From Cladopsammia gracilis (Eukaryota > Cnidaria > Anthozoa > Scleractinia > Dendrophylliidae), in assembly GCA_022457155.1 (NCBI GenBank), contig JAJGOT010000001.1:2007001-2071000 (forward strand): a stretch of DNA of 64,000 nt. The letters are read 5' to 3'. Both the position numbers and the translations under genes were made by a program. The notes under the pieces are model-generated. The model did no database searches. It was given only the letters and a program-made list of their open reading frames with translations, and was not told the DNA's origin. Shown in pieces: positions 11,986 to 24,200 of the stretch. Within the stretch, counting starts at the first letter, position 1, and each line of letters starts with the position of its first letter.

Positions 11986-12362
11986 TATTGGTCATCTCTG
12001 TTGCAGCTATTGTGAATCTGTATGTGATTGCGACGATTGCCTTGTGAATGGTCTCAATCAAATTAATTGCCTTCCCTGAACATTATAGGGTGCAATAATA
12101 TTTTTTTTATTCTTAAAATTGAATCTCATTAGATATTATACGTGGCAATAGTTTGCTCTGTGTCAAAGACCCACCGTAAAGTTCTTCCGCAGTTGCGAGC
12201 AGCGCTCGATTTTTCGCAAGCAACTAGCACTCTTGAAGCACGAGATATCTCCTACAGACTTACAAAGCATACAGCAACTCGTATTTACGTGACTAGAAGC
12301 CGCATTAATCTTTTTTCGACATTTGACCTCTCGCGGGTAATTAAATTTGACTTCGCGAGATA

Positions 12363-12649
12363 AGAGCAGTTTTCAATTGAGTGTGGTATAAACACCAAAA
12401 CCAAAGTAATTAATCTGACCAATCACAGCAGTCGTAAACAATCCAAGGAACCAATCAGAGCTCGAACCAATTACATGTCGGCGGCGCCAAGCGCGGGAAA
12501 TCGCTTGCGAGCAAGTCACGATTGGTTTTGGCTTTACTTGTGATTGGTCGAGAAAGTGGCGCGAGACTTTTTAGCCAATCACAAAGCGTAGCAATGCAAA
12601 ACCAAAGCAACTGTGTAATTACTTTTCACACTCAATTGAAAACTACTCT
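12363..12649. mobile_element. MITE with AGAGCAGTTTTCAATTGAG termini
   Basis: The left end AGAGCAGTTTTCAATTGAGT and the right end ACTCAATTGAAAACTACTCT are inverted repeats of about 20 bp. The interior matches the insertion at 545-794 in the GPCR A intron. Confidence 0.75.
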
Positions 12650-12664
12650 ATTAAGTCCTATTAC

Positions 12665-12912
12665 TGTAACACAAACCAGAATCTCGTTTGATGGGTGTGG
12701 CTCAAAAGAAGTTTTACCCCTAAGAGGTACCAATTCAAAACAACACATGTCATATTTCTGTCACATTTTTTTGGCTCAATGCAGTAAAAGGTACCGCGAT
12801 AATTTTAACGGTGGTCATTTTTAGATTTTCGTACCCTAAGCGGTACCAATCTACAAATTTTGACCCCTATTATAAAAGGTACGACGAGCACCCCCGTCAT
12901 TTTTATATGGGA
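12665..12912. mobile_element. MITE family, inverted copy at 51170-51450
   Basis: Shared words include AGAATCTCGTTTGATGGGTG, TTTTGGCTCAATG/CATTGAGCC and the end CACCCCCGTCATTTTTATAT. The copy at 51170-51450 is in the opposite orientation. A partial third copy lies at 13690-13800 (ATCTCGTTTGATGGACGTGG). Confidence 0.65.
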
Positions 12913-13291
12913 ATCCATTAGGAAGCTTTGCGCCCAGCCCAACTCCCAAAGAAGCGATTACACTCATGTTATTTTTAAATGTACACACAAAAAACGAAGT
13001 ATCTCAGGGTTCCCAGAGAGAGGAACCTGGGAACTAGGTAGTCAATGTCATCCCCAGGACTTTCTCTGCCTTCAAAATGGCGAAACATTTTGTTCATTTG
13101 ATCGATCCGCGGAAATGGCAAATGCTGTCTTCCGCGGCGGTCATTCGCAGTCATGCAGTCGTCCAGGGTTTCTTCGGTCTGCGTTTTTGGAGGCGGCGTT
13201 GCAAGGGGTACAGTCTCAGTTAGCAACTAATGACGTCATATGCACAGAATTTCTCTTTCCCAGGATGGTTGCGTTTTCCAAGATGGCGCCC

Positions 13292-13368
13292 TTGTGTTTT
13301 CGGATTTCGGATTTCGGATTTCGGATTTCGGAATTCGGATTTCGGATTTCGGATTTCGGATTTCAGAT
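13292..13368. repeat. Tandem GGATTTC 7-mer array
   Basis: About ten units of GGATTTC with minor variants (GGAATTC). It makes an artificial repeated FRISDFGFRIS frame and is not coding. Confidence 0.85.
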
Positions 13369-13948
13369 ATCAGGAAATAGTTGCTATCAATTATTAGTTT
13401 TCTGATTCCTGAAATTCAGAAAACGAGTTGGCCGCAAAGCTTCTTGAGACATTACGACCACCCATTTAAGACACCCACCTCGTTATTTTGGCCACAATGT
13501 TTTGCAAGAAAATACCTAATGTCGTTAATCGTTTTTGAGAACCCTGTTGATTGAACCACCCGTTCTACAACCATATTTACACAATGCATTGGTGGCGTGT
13601 TCATGACCTGATTCCGCTATAGCAATGCCTGAAATTAGTTCACTTGTAGCTTCTAACTGTTCCATCTGACCATTACAAACCTGGGAGGGGACTCCCACAT
13701 AACAATGACGGGGTTGTTCATCGGAAATGGGCGAAAAACGCCATAAAAGATACCAGAATCTCGTTTGATGGACGTGGCTCAAAAGGATTTTGACACGAAA
13801 CACGAGTCTTTACTGTTATTATTTATTGAATCGATATTGAACGGATAAAGTAAACTACAGTTAATTGCTGTTATTCCGCATAGTGTGGCAGGGGTATTGC
13901 ACCGAGGGAAGGAGAGGTAAATCATTACTTAGTTAATATGTAAGGGTT

Positions 13949-14038
13949 ATTTTTAGGCAACGAGGGGATACGTGATTTATTCACCGAGGGCAAAGCCCGA
14001 GGTGAATAAATCACGTATCCACGAGGTGCCTAAAAATA
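13949..14038. repeat. Foldback, arms about 42 bp
   Basis: TTATTTTTAGGCA...CACCGAGGG is followed by CAAAG and then the inverted arm ending TGCCTAAAAATAGC. A second inverted pair, GCTTATATTCCACATGG near 14044 and CCATGTGGAATATAAGC near 14795, suggests a larger element of about 0.8 kb. Confidence 0.7.
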
Positions 14039-14587
14039 GCAGGCTTATATTCCACATGGGCGAGGTTGACTGCCCAATGACAAACAAACGCTTTTGTGAA
14101 ATGCATATATCGGAATGCCTTTGTATGTGTGGAGAACAATAGAATAAAAATGCTGAACGTACGCACTGGGATTTCGACGTGGTAAATTCGTACAGAACAA
14201 ACATGTTTTGCGGCGTGTCTGAGCTTTATTTACTCCAAGATCAGAAGACATGAGTGACTCAGCAGACGACTTGTTTTTTACTCGGAACAGTTTCAGTGGT
14301 TCGTTAAATGTAAGCAGTAAAGCTAGACGAGGAGCTCGCGACTGAACAACCTCGAGGTGCTTGTGATAACGCGCAGTTTAGCGTTGCAGAAGTGACTGAG
14401 GTGTTGTTCGAAGATGCCAAGCAATGTCAAGATATTGCAGCAGTAAGTAGAATCCAGTAATCCAGTATTTCGGAACGATCATCGTCTGTGTTCAATTTAA
14501 CAAATTGCTCGATTGTGTTCAAAATGTAAAAATCCTTAAAGTTGGTGACAAATTTTTCTTGCTTTGCTGTTATTTTTGTTTGCAACT

Positions 14588-14660
14588 TTGAGTGTTGAGA
14601 GGGGAATATGTCAGGGGAATATGTCAGGGGAATATGTCGGGGGAATATGTTGAGGTGAAT
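14588..14660. repeat. Short tandem array GGGGAATATGTCA
   Basis: About four to five imperfect copies of a 13-mer GGGGAATATGTCA/G. No coding value. Confidence 0.75.
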
Positions 14661-14879
14661 ATTTTCCATTGTTTTGCTATTGTTTCAGCCCCGCACTCCC
14701 CTGTAGCAATCAAAAGCCGCCACCAGCTTTTCAGACAGTTGATAATTAGCGGGGATTACTCAAGATAATCCCCTACGAGAACAAAGGAAACCAAGCCATG
14801 TGGAATATAAGCAAGTTTAACCCATTGATACAACCAGTAAACGGTCGCGTATTCTATATCTGGTTAACTTATTACCCCT

Positions 14880-15163
14880 TCTCCTTAATTTGTATATATA
14901 TATATATATATATTTTTTTTTCATATTCATTTTTATTTCTATTATTGATTGATTTATTTGTTGTTGTTACAGTAACTAATCATAAATTATCCATTCCTTA
15001 TTTTCGTATTTATTGTTGCGTTATCTGTCAATTATTTTATAGTGAGCTCCTGTAATTGTTTAGTGTGTAGCAACCCGCCACGATTAACTTTAGTTATTTG
15101 CGGGTTGCTAATATAATTTGTTTTATTATTATTTGTAAATAAATTGTTGTTGTTGTTGTTGTA
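14880..15163 (+). mobile_element. Non-LTR element 3' UTR with stem-loop and (TTG)n tail
   Basis: A stem-loop at about 15068-15110 (AGCAACCCGC paired with GCGGGTTGCT) is followed by GTAAATAAATTG and a (TTG)n run. This is the usual end of a LINE or SINE. No reverse-transcriptase coding remains. Copy B of the two-gene duplication starts immediately downstream. Confidence 0.55.
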
Positions 15164-15186
15164 AACCGTAATTAGCTCTCGAGAGT

Positions 15187-18023
15187 TCACTGCAAGGTGT
15201 TAATTACAAAGGTCGCTTTTAGTGCTTGTCGCAAGGCCGCATTCCTCAAAATCTGAATAACAGGGTTGAACGAGGACACGAGATAGGCGAAGGTAGCTAC
15301 CCAAGGAAACAGAATATTACCTACAATGACGGTATTTTCAACATTCAGGAGCAACAAAATGGGAGGAATGGACAATAGCGTTGCTACTGTGTACAAAGCC
15401 ATGTCTCTGAAGGCTTTTCTCTCTCTTTTAAAGATGATTGCTTGCTGTGAGTTGTGAGTGACGCCCAGGATCTTTCTGTTGTTGGTGCGGATTGCATGGA
15501 AGGTCAGAATGTGTCCCGCGATGGGGGTGGCGATCAATAGAGTCAGCGTGATGTTTTCCATTGGAGCATAAACCGCAATAGGGGCTGAAGTCTCCAGAAC
15601 GCTGATGTAAATGACCCAGACCGCCCATGCAGTTACCACAGTCTTCACCATACCTGAAACAGTAAAGAAAGTGGTGCAAGGTTTACAAACAATCCAATAA
15701 CCTGTTGGTTTAAAGCGGTTCTCACAAAGAGTCGTGAAACCAAGACACGGTAATCACTCTGATACTATCGGTCCTATCGAGTTTTTAAATTTCTTACTGT
15801 TTTCTTTTTAATTCTCAACAAGAAGCTTTTTTAATTGTCGCTTTATATACTTCAAAGAATTTCAATCACTTGAAAAAACACTGTTTCAGAAAAACCGGAA
15901 GGAAAAAAATAGCTGTTTCGCTGTTTCGTTTCGGTGTTGCGTGGTTTAGTACTGTCCATTAAAATCGAGGTTTTGAGTCATTCATTTGCTGGAAATGTCT
16001 CACCTTCGCAAAACCCCGGCGCATAAACAAACTTGTTTGCAGCAATGATTTGTCTTTGCAGTACGCTAACTGTAATAAATTATGGACACTATTTTATTAT
16101 AAACTCATTGTTTAGGCTTCGGAAAGCTTTAAATTGCTGGTGGGTGTAAAGGCTGTTGATTAAACTATTTGAATAGGAGACAAGCAATCCGGCCGGCAAA
16201 GAAATTTCAACATGGGATATATTCTAATTGCCCAAATTTTCTCCGAATAACGCTGCTTAACTCGCGTTTCCAACTTCTTAGCACGTTCTAAAATGGGAAA
16301 AGAACAAGTCAAATAAAGATTTTCCCCAAACTTTGCTTAACATCCCAAAGTATTCATTTCTAAAATGCGACAACTGTAGATATGACTTGCATTTGTACGC
16401 TATTACTGCTATTACGCAATCGAAAGTGGTACACCAATATGGCGGCGGATCTGTCGTGACGTCACGTGAAAACGATCTATAGACTTCTCCGTAAACGAGA
16501 AAGCCTAAGCTACGTGTATGTGTATATTATGCCTAGTATTGCTTAACAAAATTCTCGAAAGACAGCAATGAGATCGTTTATATTTTATTTGGAAGACTGG
16601 CCAATAGCTATATGGAGCCACATTAAAGTGTATATGACAGATATTTTTTCATTTGCTTGAAGGAATCTACATGGCGTTCTGAAAAGAAAGTCGGAAAAAG
16701 TTTTTCGATATCGATTTTTCTTGCCCGTGGTTTAGCCGTCTAAAAACGTGAAATTTCACTTCCGGTGGGTTACAAAACCGCGCAAAAAGAAAGACTGGAA
16801 ATAGTCCGTTGTGACGTCAATACAAGAATGCCAGTGTCGTGGTTTCTCAGTTCCTCCGTTTTATTCGAGTTTTATGCTGCATGTTGCTACAACAATAGAC
16901 AACACACCTCAATAAAACCATGTTTCTTCCTCAGGACATACCAAAAAATGCGAGGAACCGAGAAACTGCGACACCGGCGTTCTTGTATTGACGTCACTGC
17001 AGTTTATTTCCAGTCTTTCTTCTTGCGCGGTTTTGTAAACCACCGGAAGTGAAATTTCACGTTTTTAGGCGGCTAAAACACGGGGAAATAAATCGATATC
17101 GAAAAAACTCTTTTCGATTTTATTATCAGAACGCCATATAGATTAATATTCCATCTAGCAAATAAAAATATGTCATATACACTTTAAACAAAACCATTCA
17201 AGTGGAGCGCATGGAAAAAATCGTTTCCATCAGTAACCACACAGCTCTTTAGAACCTCTAATTTCATTGGACCTGGGTATCACGCAGCTTTATTGTTTTC
17301 AGGGCTAGTGTCCATTGTTGTGTTGTTTGTTTTCTCAACCAATCAGAGAAGATCTTGTAAGAACTGCGTACCGCCCCGTTTCCATGTGTAAATCTCGGCG
17401 CATATCAAATAAGCCGCTTTGCTCCACTTTGCCGCTCCAAGGTTTATTTAAGTATCATTTTATTCATTTTATCCTGTGAGGGCACTTGACAACTTATTAT
17501 GAATGAATATAACTGACATACCTCGCAGTGTTATGTTTACCGAATAGGCAATGGGCTTGGACACGGCATACAGCCTTTCGATGCTTGTTATCGCCAAGTT
17601 TAGGAACGTACAACCAACCACCAAGAATGATAGCGACTTACTGGCTTGGTAAAGATGCACCAGTTTGCAGGGCCTTTCGGTGTGATGCAGAAGAAAGCGC
17701 CATGAAGCGTACACCGGCTGAGCAACCAGGCCTGTAAGACAATCAGCGGCGGCCAGGCTACATAGCAGTACATTGACAGGACGGTGAAGGGCAGGAGTGC
17801 GCATGATAGTTGCTATGATAGCCAGATTAACCAGGAATGCAAAGATGGCGAAGGGGATGTTGATAACCGTTATCGCAATATCACTGATGTACACAGACTG
17901 GACACAAGTGGCGTTAAGAATATAAGAAGGGAAGCACAGTACAGAATTGTCATCGTTTGGGAGTGCACTGTTTGACGCATTGTTTGAACCATCGTGCAGT
18001 GTTTCATTGAATAACGTGTCCAT
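15187..18023 (-). CDS. Class A GPCR, copy B, complete two-exon gene (322 aa)
   Basis: Exon 1 is 18023-17522 and exon 2 is 15653-15187, joined by an 1868-bp intron with donor GAG|GTATGT and acceptor TTTCAG|GT, phase 1. The product is 322 residues with seven hydrophobic segments: about 48-73, 83-107, 118-150, 172-187, 199-222, 250-271 and 277-302. N66, D94 and C119 are conserved. The DRY position is ERL (149-151), TM6 has SIPP instead of CWxP, and TM7 ends NPVIQ (297-301). Sequons NET, NAS and NAT in the first 40 residues suggest a glycosylated extracellular tail. No ligand class is recognisable. It is the paralogue of the gene at 1-2428 with few differences, such as S/T and V/A exchanges in the tail and TM2. 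Reading through the donor gives a short alternative tail, which I consider intronic. Confidence 0.9.
16627..17183. mobile_element. Long foldback MITE with TTAA target duplication, in GPCR B intron
   Basis: The element is 557 bp, ends AGTGTATATGACA and TGTCATATACACT, and is flanked by TTAA on both sides (16623-16626, 17184-17187). Nearly its whole length is one imperfect inverted repeat around 16890. Copy A has the empty site near 1437-1450 (GAGCCACCTAAGC). A TTAA target is typical of piggyBac-type elements. Confidence 0.85.
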
Positions 18024-18379
18024 GATTCTGTTGTTCTCCAGGAGTCTAATCTGTTGTCACATGATCTTGGGTAATTGTTGGAAGATGTAACACCGTGACA
18101 ACCTTTTCCGAAGAATTAAAAAGAATAGACAAATAAGTAATGCGTACAGTAATGCACAGTTCATTTGCCATGGACTCCATCATAAAGGGGGGGGGGGGGG
18201 AGAGTGAATGGGGAATGGGGAGGGGGATGGGTTGGGGGGGCACCGAAATTGTTAGAGCCAGAAAAAAAATTTCGGGTTGCCCTTGGGCCTTATTTATTTC
18301 GAAGATAAAAGGAGATGCTTCCCCTACTTCCGTAGGACATGTGCCACATTTGAACCAAGTCGCATGATCTTGCTTGCCA

Positions 18380-18455
18380 AGACTCTGCCATATAGCTCAG
18401 TGGTAAAGCTATCAACCAATAACTGAAAGTTCATGGTCTCGACTTCCGTCGGAGG
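18380..18455 (+). repeat. tRNA-like SINE head relic
   Basis: ATATAGCTCAGTGGTAAAGC looks like a tRNA D-arm/A box, followed about 35 bp later by a degenerate B box (TGGTCTCGACTTCC). Copy A keeps only the B-box part near 2775-2815. It is a SINE remnant, not a tRNA gene, because a clean T-stem is lacking. Confidence 0.4.
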
Positions 18456-18509
18456 ACTCAAAACTTTTTGTTGTTTTGCCACAGTATTTCGACCTGAGAG
18501 CGCGCCCTT

Positions 18510-19770
18510 TTTACAATTACACTTAATAATATGAGGATAGGCTGAGCCTAAGCCGCGTAGCTCTCTGAATAGAAAGCCGATAATAAGCTTAACTAAGGTG
18601 AAAGGTCGGAAGCACGAGAATTAAGATTCACGACCGGGCTATTTTCAATTTTAGCAATTCTCAAAAACAGTATTACGCGACCGTCTGTACAGTTCATTTA
18701 GACCGTACAAAAAAAATCACAAAAACAACTTTTCCTCGGTCTAGAATTACTAGTATGACTAATTTCTGAATAAAATACACCTGTTGCTTATCAAAAATTG
18801 GCCGAGAAACTGATTTGGAAATCAAAATTGCAAAAAAATACACAAACAAATTTGCATAAGGCGACTCGAGTGAAGTTAGAACTATAAAATCCAAGTCTTG
18901 TTTTGTTTACATAAAATCGCTTTTCAACCTATGCAATGAATGAACAATCTTAGAAAAATGGACAACACAATCTTCTTTCGAAAAATGTTAATTCAAATCT
19001 CAATAAGTTCATGTTTGAAAGCAAAACGCGTACCATTTATAGCGCATCGAGGCCGAGCTGTCTTCGATGAAATTCAAGAAATCAATACGACTGAATTTGA
19101 ACACCTTTTATAAAGAATTATCCAAAACTAACGAGAACACAAAGAAAAAGTCAATCACAGATTGATATCAACATAAATTCCCATCGAAAAGCGTAATTTG
19201 TTTTATCTTTTAGTCCCTCGACTGCTTGGAAATTCTTTAAATCTCCGCTTCTTCGGTTCTGAAATCCGAAGAAACATCTTCCCGCATTGATAAAAACGTA
19301 TGAAGTTCCTCGAAGCAAGATTTTATCCCTGAAAGCTCTTCTTTTTCCACTAGAGCGGCTTCTGAGTATCCCTTAATTAGTATCCCTGTCTTGAGTAGCA
19401 AACTGCGTAAAAATGCAGGGAAATATCGACTTAAATTTGCAAACGGTTTTCTCCGCTAAACACTACAAAAGTACCATCAAAAGTGTTTACCGAGCTGACA
19501 TAACATCGGCCGTGTAGCCGCGCGAAAAAAAAGCCTCGCTTTGGTTTCAAAATTGCTAAGATCCCGGATGTTACGCGACGTTATACCCGCATGTTTTGCA
19601 ACGTCATACGCGCCCGCGAGCTAGCCCTGCCCAACGCTCGGACGGACACACATGCATGGACGCGCCCGCGAAACATTCCGCTAGCCATGACCATGAAAAA
19701 TGACGGGCATAGGTTCTATGAGTATGGAGCTCCGCGAGCGGGCATTCGGCCCGCGAGAGCTCCGCTAAAA
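18510..19770. other. Insertion of unknown nature in copy B
   Basis: Copy A runs continuously through the corresponding point (about 2885). Copy B has about 1.26 kb extra here. I see no domain, TIR or RT signature. The right part (19490-19760) is CG-rich with GCGAGCT words. Confidence 0.4.
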
Positions 19771-20025
19771 TCCAAGAGAAATTTTGGTGAGAAAATCGAA
19801 ACAGTCTGTTGGTAATCTAATCTAATCTAATTTGTATTGGGACTCGTAGGTTTATTAAGCTGTGTGAGCTTTATGAAACCTTCAACACAAAATACAATTG
19901 TATGACTAATATTTTTTAACTACTACCAAGATAAGTGTCGTCCCGTGTCACCTATTATATGAGGCAAGAGGTATTGAAGATTTCCATCAAGAACAAGTTT
20001 TGGATAATCAACATAGAAGGATTAA

Positions 20026-20661
20026 GGCGCTGTTACACTAGGCAATATTTCGTGCAACTTGTCTCGCAACAACTAAAAACCGTGCGTTGCGATGCTGCGA
20101 GACAAGTTGCCTGGAGGGTGTTACACTGGGCAATGTTTCTTGCAATTTGTCTCGCTCGACGGTGACGAACAGCGGAGAGGACTGGTACGATGAAAAGGAG
20201 CAATTTCATTGGCTAAAGTCACAAAACGTTGCGACACAAGTTGCAGGAAACATGTTACACTACGCAACGCTTGAAAAATTCGTTGTGGCGTGGCGAGAAT
20301 CGTTGCGAAAAGTAGAACCGACTACTACTTCTCGCAACGATTGCGGCAACAAAAAAATCGCGAGAAATGTTTGTTGCGGGGTATGTTACATTAGGCAATA
20401 GGCCATTTGCATGATGACGTCATTTGACTACTACTACTACCAGAATTCATTGCGTTTTTCCCTTCTTATTTAAATTTTAAAATCCCAGTGCGGTTTAAAT
20501 AACAATAGCCCTAATTTGCACTACAAAACAAAAAACTGAAGGATTCTGGAAGTAGTAGTCAAATGACGTCATCGTGCAAATGGCCTATTTTTCATGCAAC
20601 TTGTGTCGCAACAAAATTGCAAGGCAAGTTGCACGAAACATTTCCTAGTGTAACACCGCCT
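20026..20661. mobile_element. MITE with AGGCGSTGTTACACTAGG ends, carrying a nested MITE
   Basis: Left GGCGCTGTTACACTAGGCAA and right CCTAGTGTAACACCGCCT are inverted. The flanks read TTA/TTAA on both sides, so a TTA (Harbinger-like) or TTAA target duplication is possible. Copy A has the uninterrupted site near 3148 (GGATTGAGCTAG). Confidence 0.8.
20399..20587. mobile_element. Nested palindromic MITE
   Basis: TAGGCCATTTGCATGATGAC at the left and its near complement GTCATCGTGCAAATGGCCTA at the right bound 189 bp inside the MITE at 20026-20661. TGACGTCATTTGACTACTA appears at both subterminal positions, inverted. Confidence 0.8.
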
Positions 20662-21230
20662 TTAAGCTAGCGAAGTCACGGCGGAGCTAAATTTAGAAAC
20701 GGCAAAGGTGGAATATATTTACTGGTTGAGAATTGGACAGTTCATCACTCGCCGCAAACTGAGCCGAACAACTGGACCTATTGGCACTATGAATTACATA
20801 TGCTCAAAAATATGAGCATTTGATTCGAATTCATTACCATTGAAACTCTCAGTTTCTATGCTTTCTAACCTTAACTGTCATTAAAGTAACTGGGACTTTA
20901 GTTGAGGTCATCTACGTGAGCAAATAAGCCGCGAAACGTTTATCGTTTTTCAGTTTACCGACAATTGTTAGAAGCAATCAAACCTAGGAGCTGTCGGTCG
21001 TGTCGGTCTTTTTTTTTTTTTCGGTCAAAAAAGTACGCTAGATTTGAAGCTCAGCGGCGTTAACTTCTAACAAAATTACAAAACAAACAATCTACCCGAA
21101 AGTGTCCCGGCATCTCTATTATTTTTGTTTCTTTTTTTCTTTTTTTTTTTTCAAGCCACCGAAAATTAAAAAAGACCACAATCATCAGTGAAAAAACTAG
21201 CAGAGGTCTAAAAATGATAGATAATTGCCC

Positions 21231-24200
21231 TAAAAAGCGTCTGGATTGATAGAATTCGTCAAGTCTCAGATGCTGCGTGGAAAGCCATCCCAGAGTACAC
21301 CCTGAGCCGTCTAGGTGGTTTTGCCTTTTTATTAGACTGCCGCTATGACCTAACTACAATAAAACTAGATAACCTTCCTCCTTTCTATTACTCCGTGCTA
21401 AGATACTGGCAAGAATACAGACATATGATATCTGAAAATACTATCAATGTACAGAAAGTTATTATCTGGAACAATAATTATACTTTAATGAACAAAAGCA
21501 CAGTTTTTTCAAGCATTGGTAACGTAGTGGAATCATACATATTTAGGACTTATTAAATGTTGACTTCACCTTCTTATCCCTTGACTAATTTCAACGGAAA
21601 TTCCTTATAAAAATCCCCTTTAATACTACATATTATGGATTGATATATTCCATTCCCTCTAGTTGGAGACCTAACCTGAAAACCATGGGTTCAACAAATA
21701 TTCTCAAGAAGCTCCTCTCAAAAATATCGCCACACATTTTGCCCAAGCTCCAACAGCTGAAACAAGAATTTTACGTTATGGATTTACCAAAGAATGCTTA
21801 AGGTTACAGTGTACCTTCGGGGGTGTCTCCAGTATAACAGCTCTAGCGTCTTAAGATTACACTTAATATACCTAAACCCAGATATCAAATTAAAGCTTAT
21901 AGAGCTGGCTATCTAAATATGGAAACCATTTGGTAATAAAATGAATTGTCGAAATTTTTACGACATCTAAATTCGAACGTCCGAATCAGTTTTAAGGAGG
22001 CTCGTACCCATTTCTCAAGTCCACACCCTTTTAATTTTAATGGGCCATATCTTTTGTTGTAGTGCATAAAAAGACAAGCCACTTGGCATGCAAACGCACA
22101 ATACATTGAACTTTATGGGAGTATAGGATTTGTTTACATCGGTGCTTCCATGGCAACGGAATGGTGATCCTCTGAAATTCACAAGTTGCGGAGTTTCTCT
22201 AGATCAAGAGAAATTTTTGTAAAACCCGCTAGTGGACAAATTGATTAGACCATGGGCTTCAACTGGACAAAGTTTGAAAGAAATGTATGAGAGCGTTTTC
22301 GAAATTTTTAGGGATGAAGTTTTGGGGATTATAAATACAGTGAAAAACATACTATCGACATAATTGGCTAATATCTAAAGAAAATGATGCGCGATGGCGA
22401 TGCAGTTTCATCTCATAGTAGTTTGATTCCATTTGAAATGGTGTGTGAAAAAGTGAGGGGGTTGCTTTGGCCGATTGCAAGAAAGAAGGATTTGATTAGC
22501 GTGCGTTCAGCTGCTCTTGTTGCCATTTTTGTATGTAATTTGGTCTACGCCTACAAATGTGATGATAATTTGGAAACCGCGAGATAAATTTTTTTAAAAA
22601 TTTGACAATCTCGAGATTGGTCATCAATTTATATGGCCTGTAAGTTTCAAGGACATTGAAGATTTGCAAGGCAATAAAATAGGGCCTCCAATGTACCAAT
22701 TTTTTTCCCGTAGAGTTTGTGTTTACAAGTGAGCGTCCTCATTATTCACGGGTATTGTTTTTAAGTTTCATATGCACGTGCAAAACTTTACAAAAAAAAT
22801 TATTTGCATCGAACAGAACGCTCGATTGCTTTCCGAAGAAAATTTCCGAAACATGCTAATAACTGGCTTGCGTTACGAATAGCAATGACAACAGTACTGA
22901 TGAAGACAACGTCGGAAACGTCACGTTTCATCAAGTGCCGGATGCAGAAATAACACATTTATGATTGTCTCACTCTGGTTATTTGTTGCAATCGACGTAG
23001 CATCTGTTCCTTACTTAGATATAAAATAGCACAAAGCAGAATTCTCAGCTAAAATATAAAGTGGTCACGCTGTTCTTGCGTGTGACATATTAAAGAAGCA
23101 CTGTTTCTGCATTACGTTTATACATTTCCAAATTGGGATATGTTCTTCTTGTCCTTCAATTTTAAAGAGACCCTCGGTATGGCTGCATTACAGCGTAATA
23201 GCGCAAAATCGAGTGCGTAATATTATTACAATTCTCAAGCCAGCTATTAGCATATTTCGGAAAATTCTTCGGAAAGCAATCGAGCGTTCTGTTCCGATGC
23301 AAATAAATTTTTTGCTAATGTTTTGCACGTGCATATGAAACTCGAAAACAATACTCGTGAATAATGAGGACGCTCACTTGTAAACACAAAATCTGCAGGA
23401 AAAATCTGGTTCATTGGAGGCCCTATTTTATTGCCTTGCATGTCTTCAATGTCCTTGAAACTTGCAGGCCATATAAATTGATGACCAATCTCGAGATTGT
23501 CAAATTTTTAAAAAAATTTATCTCGCGGTTTCCAAATTATCACCACATTTGTAGGCGTAGACCAAATTACATACAAAAATGGCAACAAGAGCAGCTGAAC
23601 GCACGCTAATCAAACCTTCTTTCTCGCAATCGGCCAAAGCAAGCCCCTTAATTTTTTACACACCATTTCAAATGGAATCAAACTACTATGAGATGAAACT
23701 GCATCCCCATCGCGCATCATTTTCTTTAGATATTAGCCAATTATGTCGATAGTATGTTTTTCACTGTATTTATAATCCCCAAAACTTCATCTCTAAAAAT
23801 TTCGAAAACGCTCTCATACATTTCTTTCAAACTTTGTCCAGTTGAAGCCCATGGTCTAATCAATTAGTCCACTAGCGGGTTTTACAAAAATTTCTCTTGA
23901 TCTAGAGAAACTCCGCAACTTGTGAATTTCAGAGGATCACCATTCCGTTGCCATGGAAGCACCGATGTAAACAAATCCTATACTCCCATAAAGTTCAATG
24001 TATTGTGTGTTTGCATGCAAAGTGGCTTGTCTTTTTATGCACTATAACAAAAGATATGGCCCATTAAAATTGAAAGGGTGTGGACTTGAGAAATGGGCAC
24101 GAGCCTCCTTAAAACGCTATAACTCAAACCGATTATTATATTTTGCTAATTTGATTTGTTCTCGGGTTTCCGGACACGAAGCGCTAAAAAACGTGTCGGC

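Noticed and set aside
12860..13405. 181-codon plus-strand frame with repeated RISDFGF
   Set aside because: It crosses a MITE and the GGATTTC tandem array; low-complexity artefact.
22384..23609. Two matching open frames on opposite strands containing NLEIVKFLKKFISRFPN
   Set aside because: They are the two arms of the large foldback element and carry no family signature.
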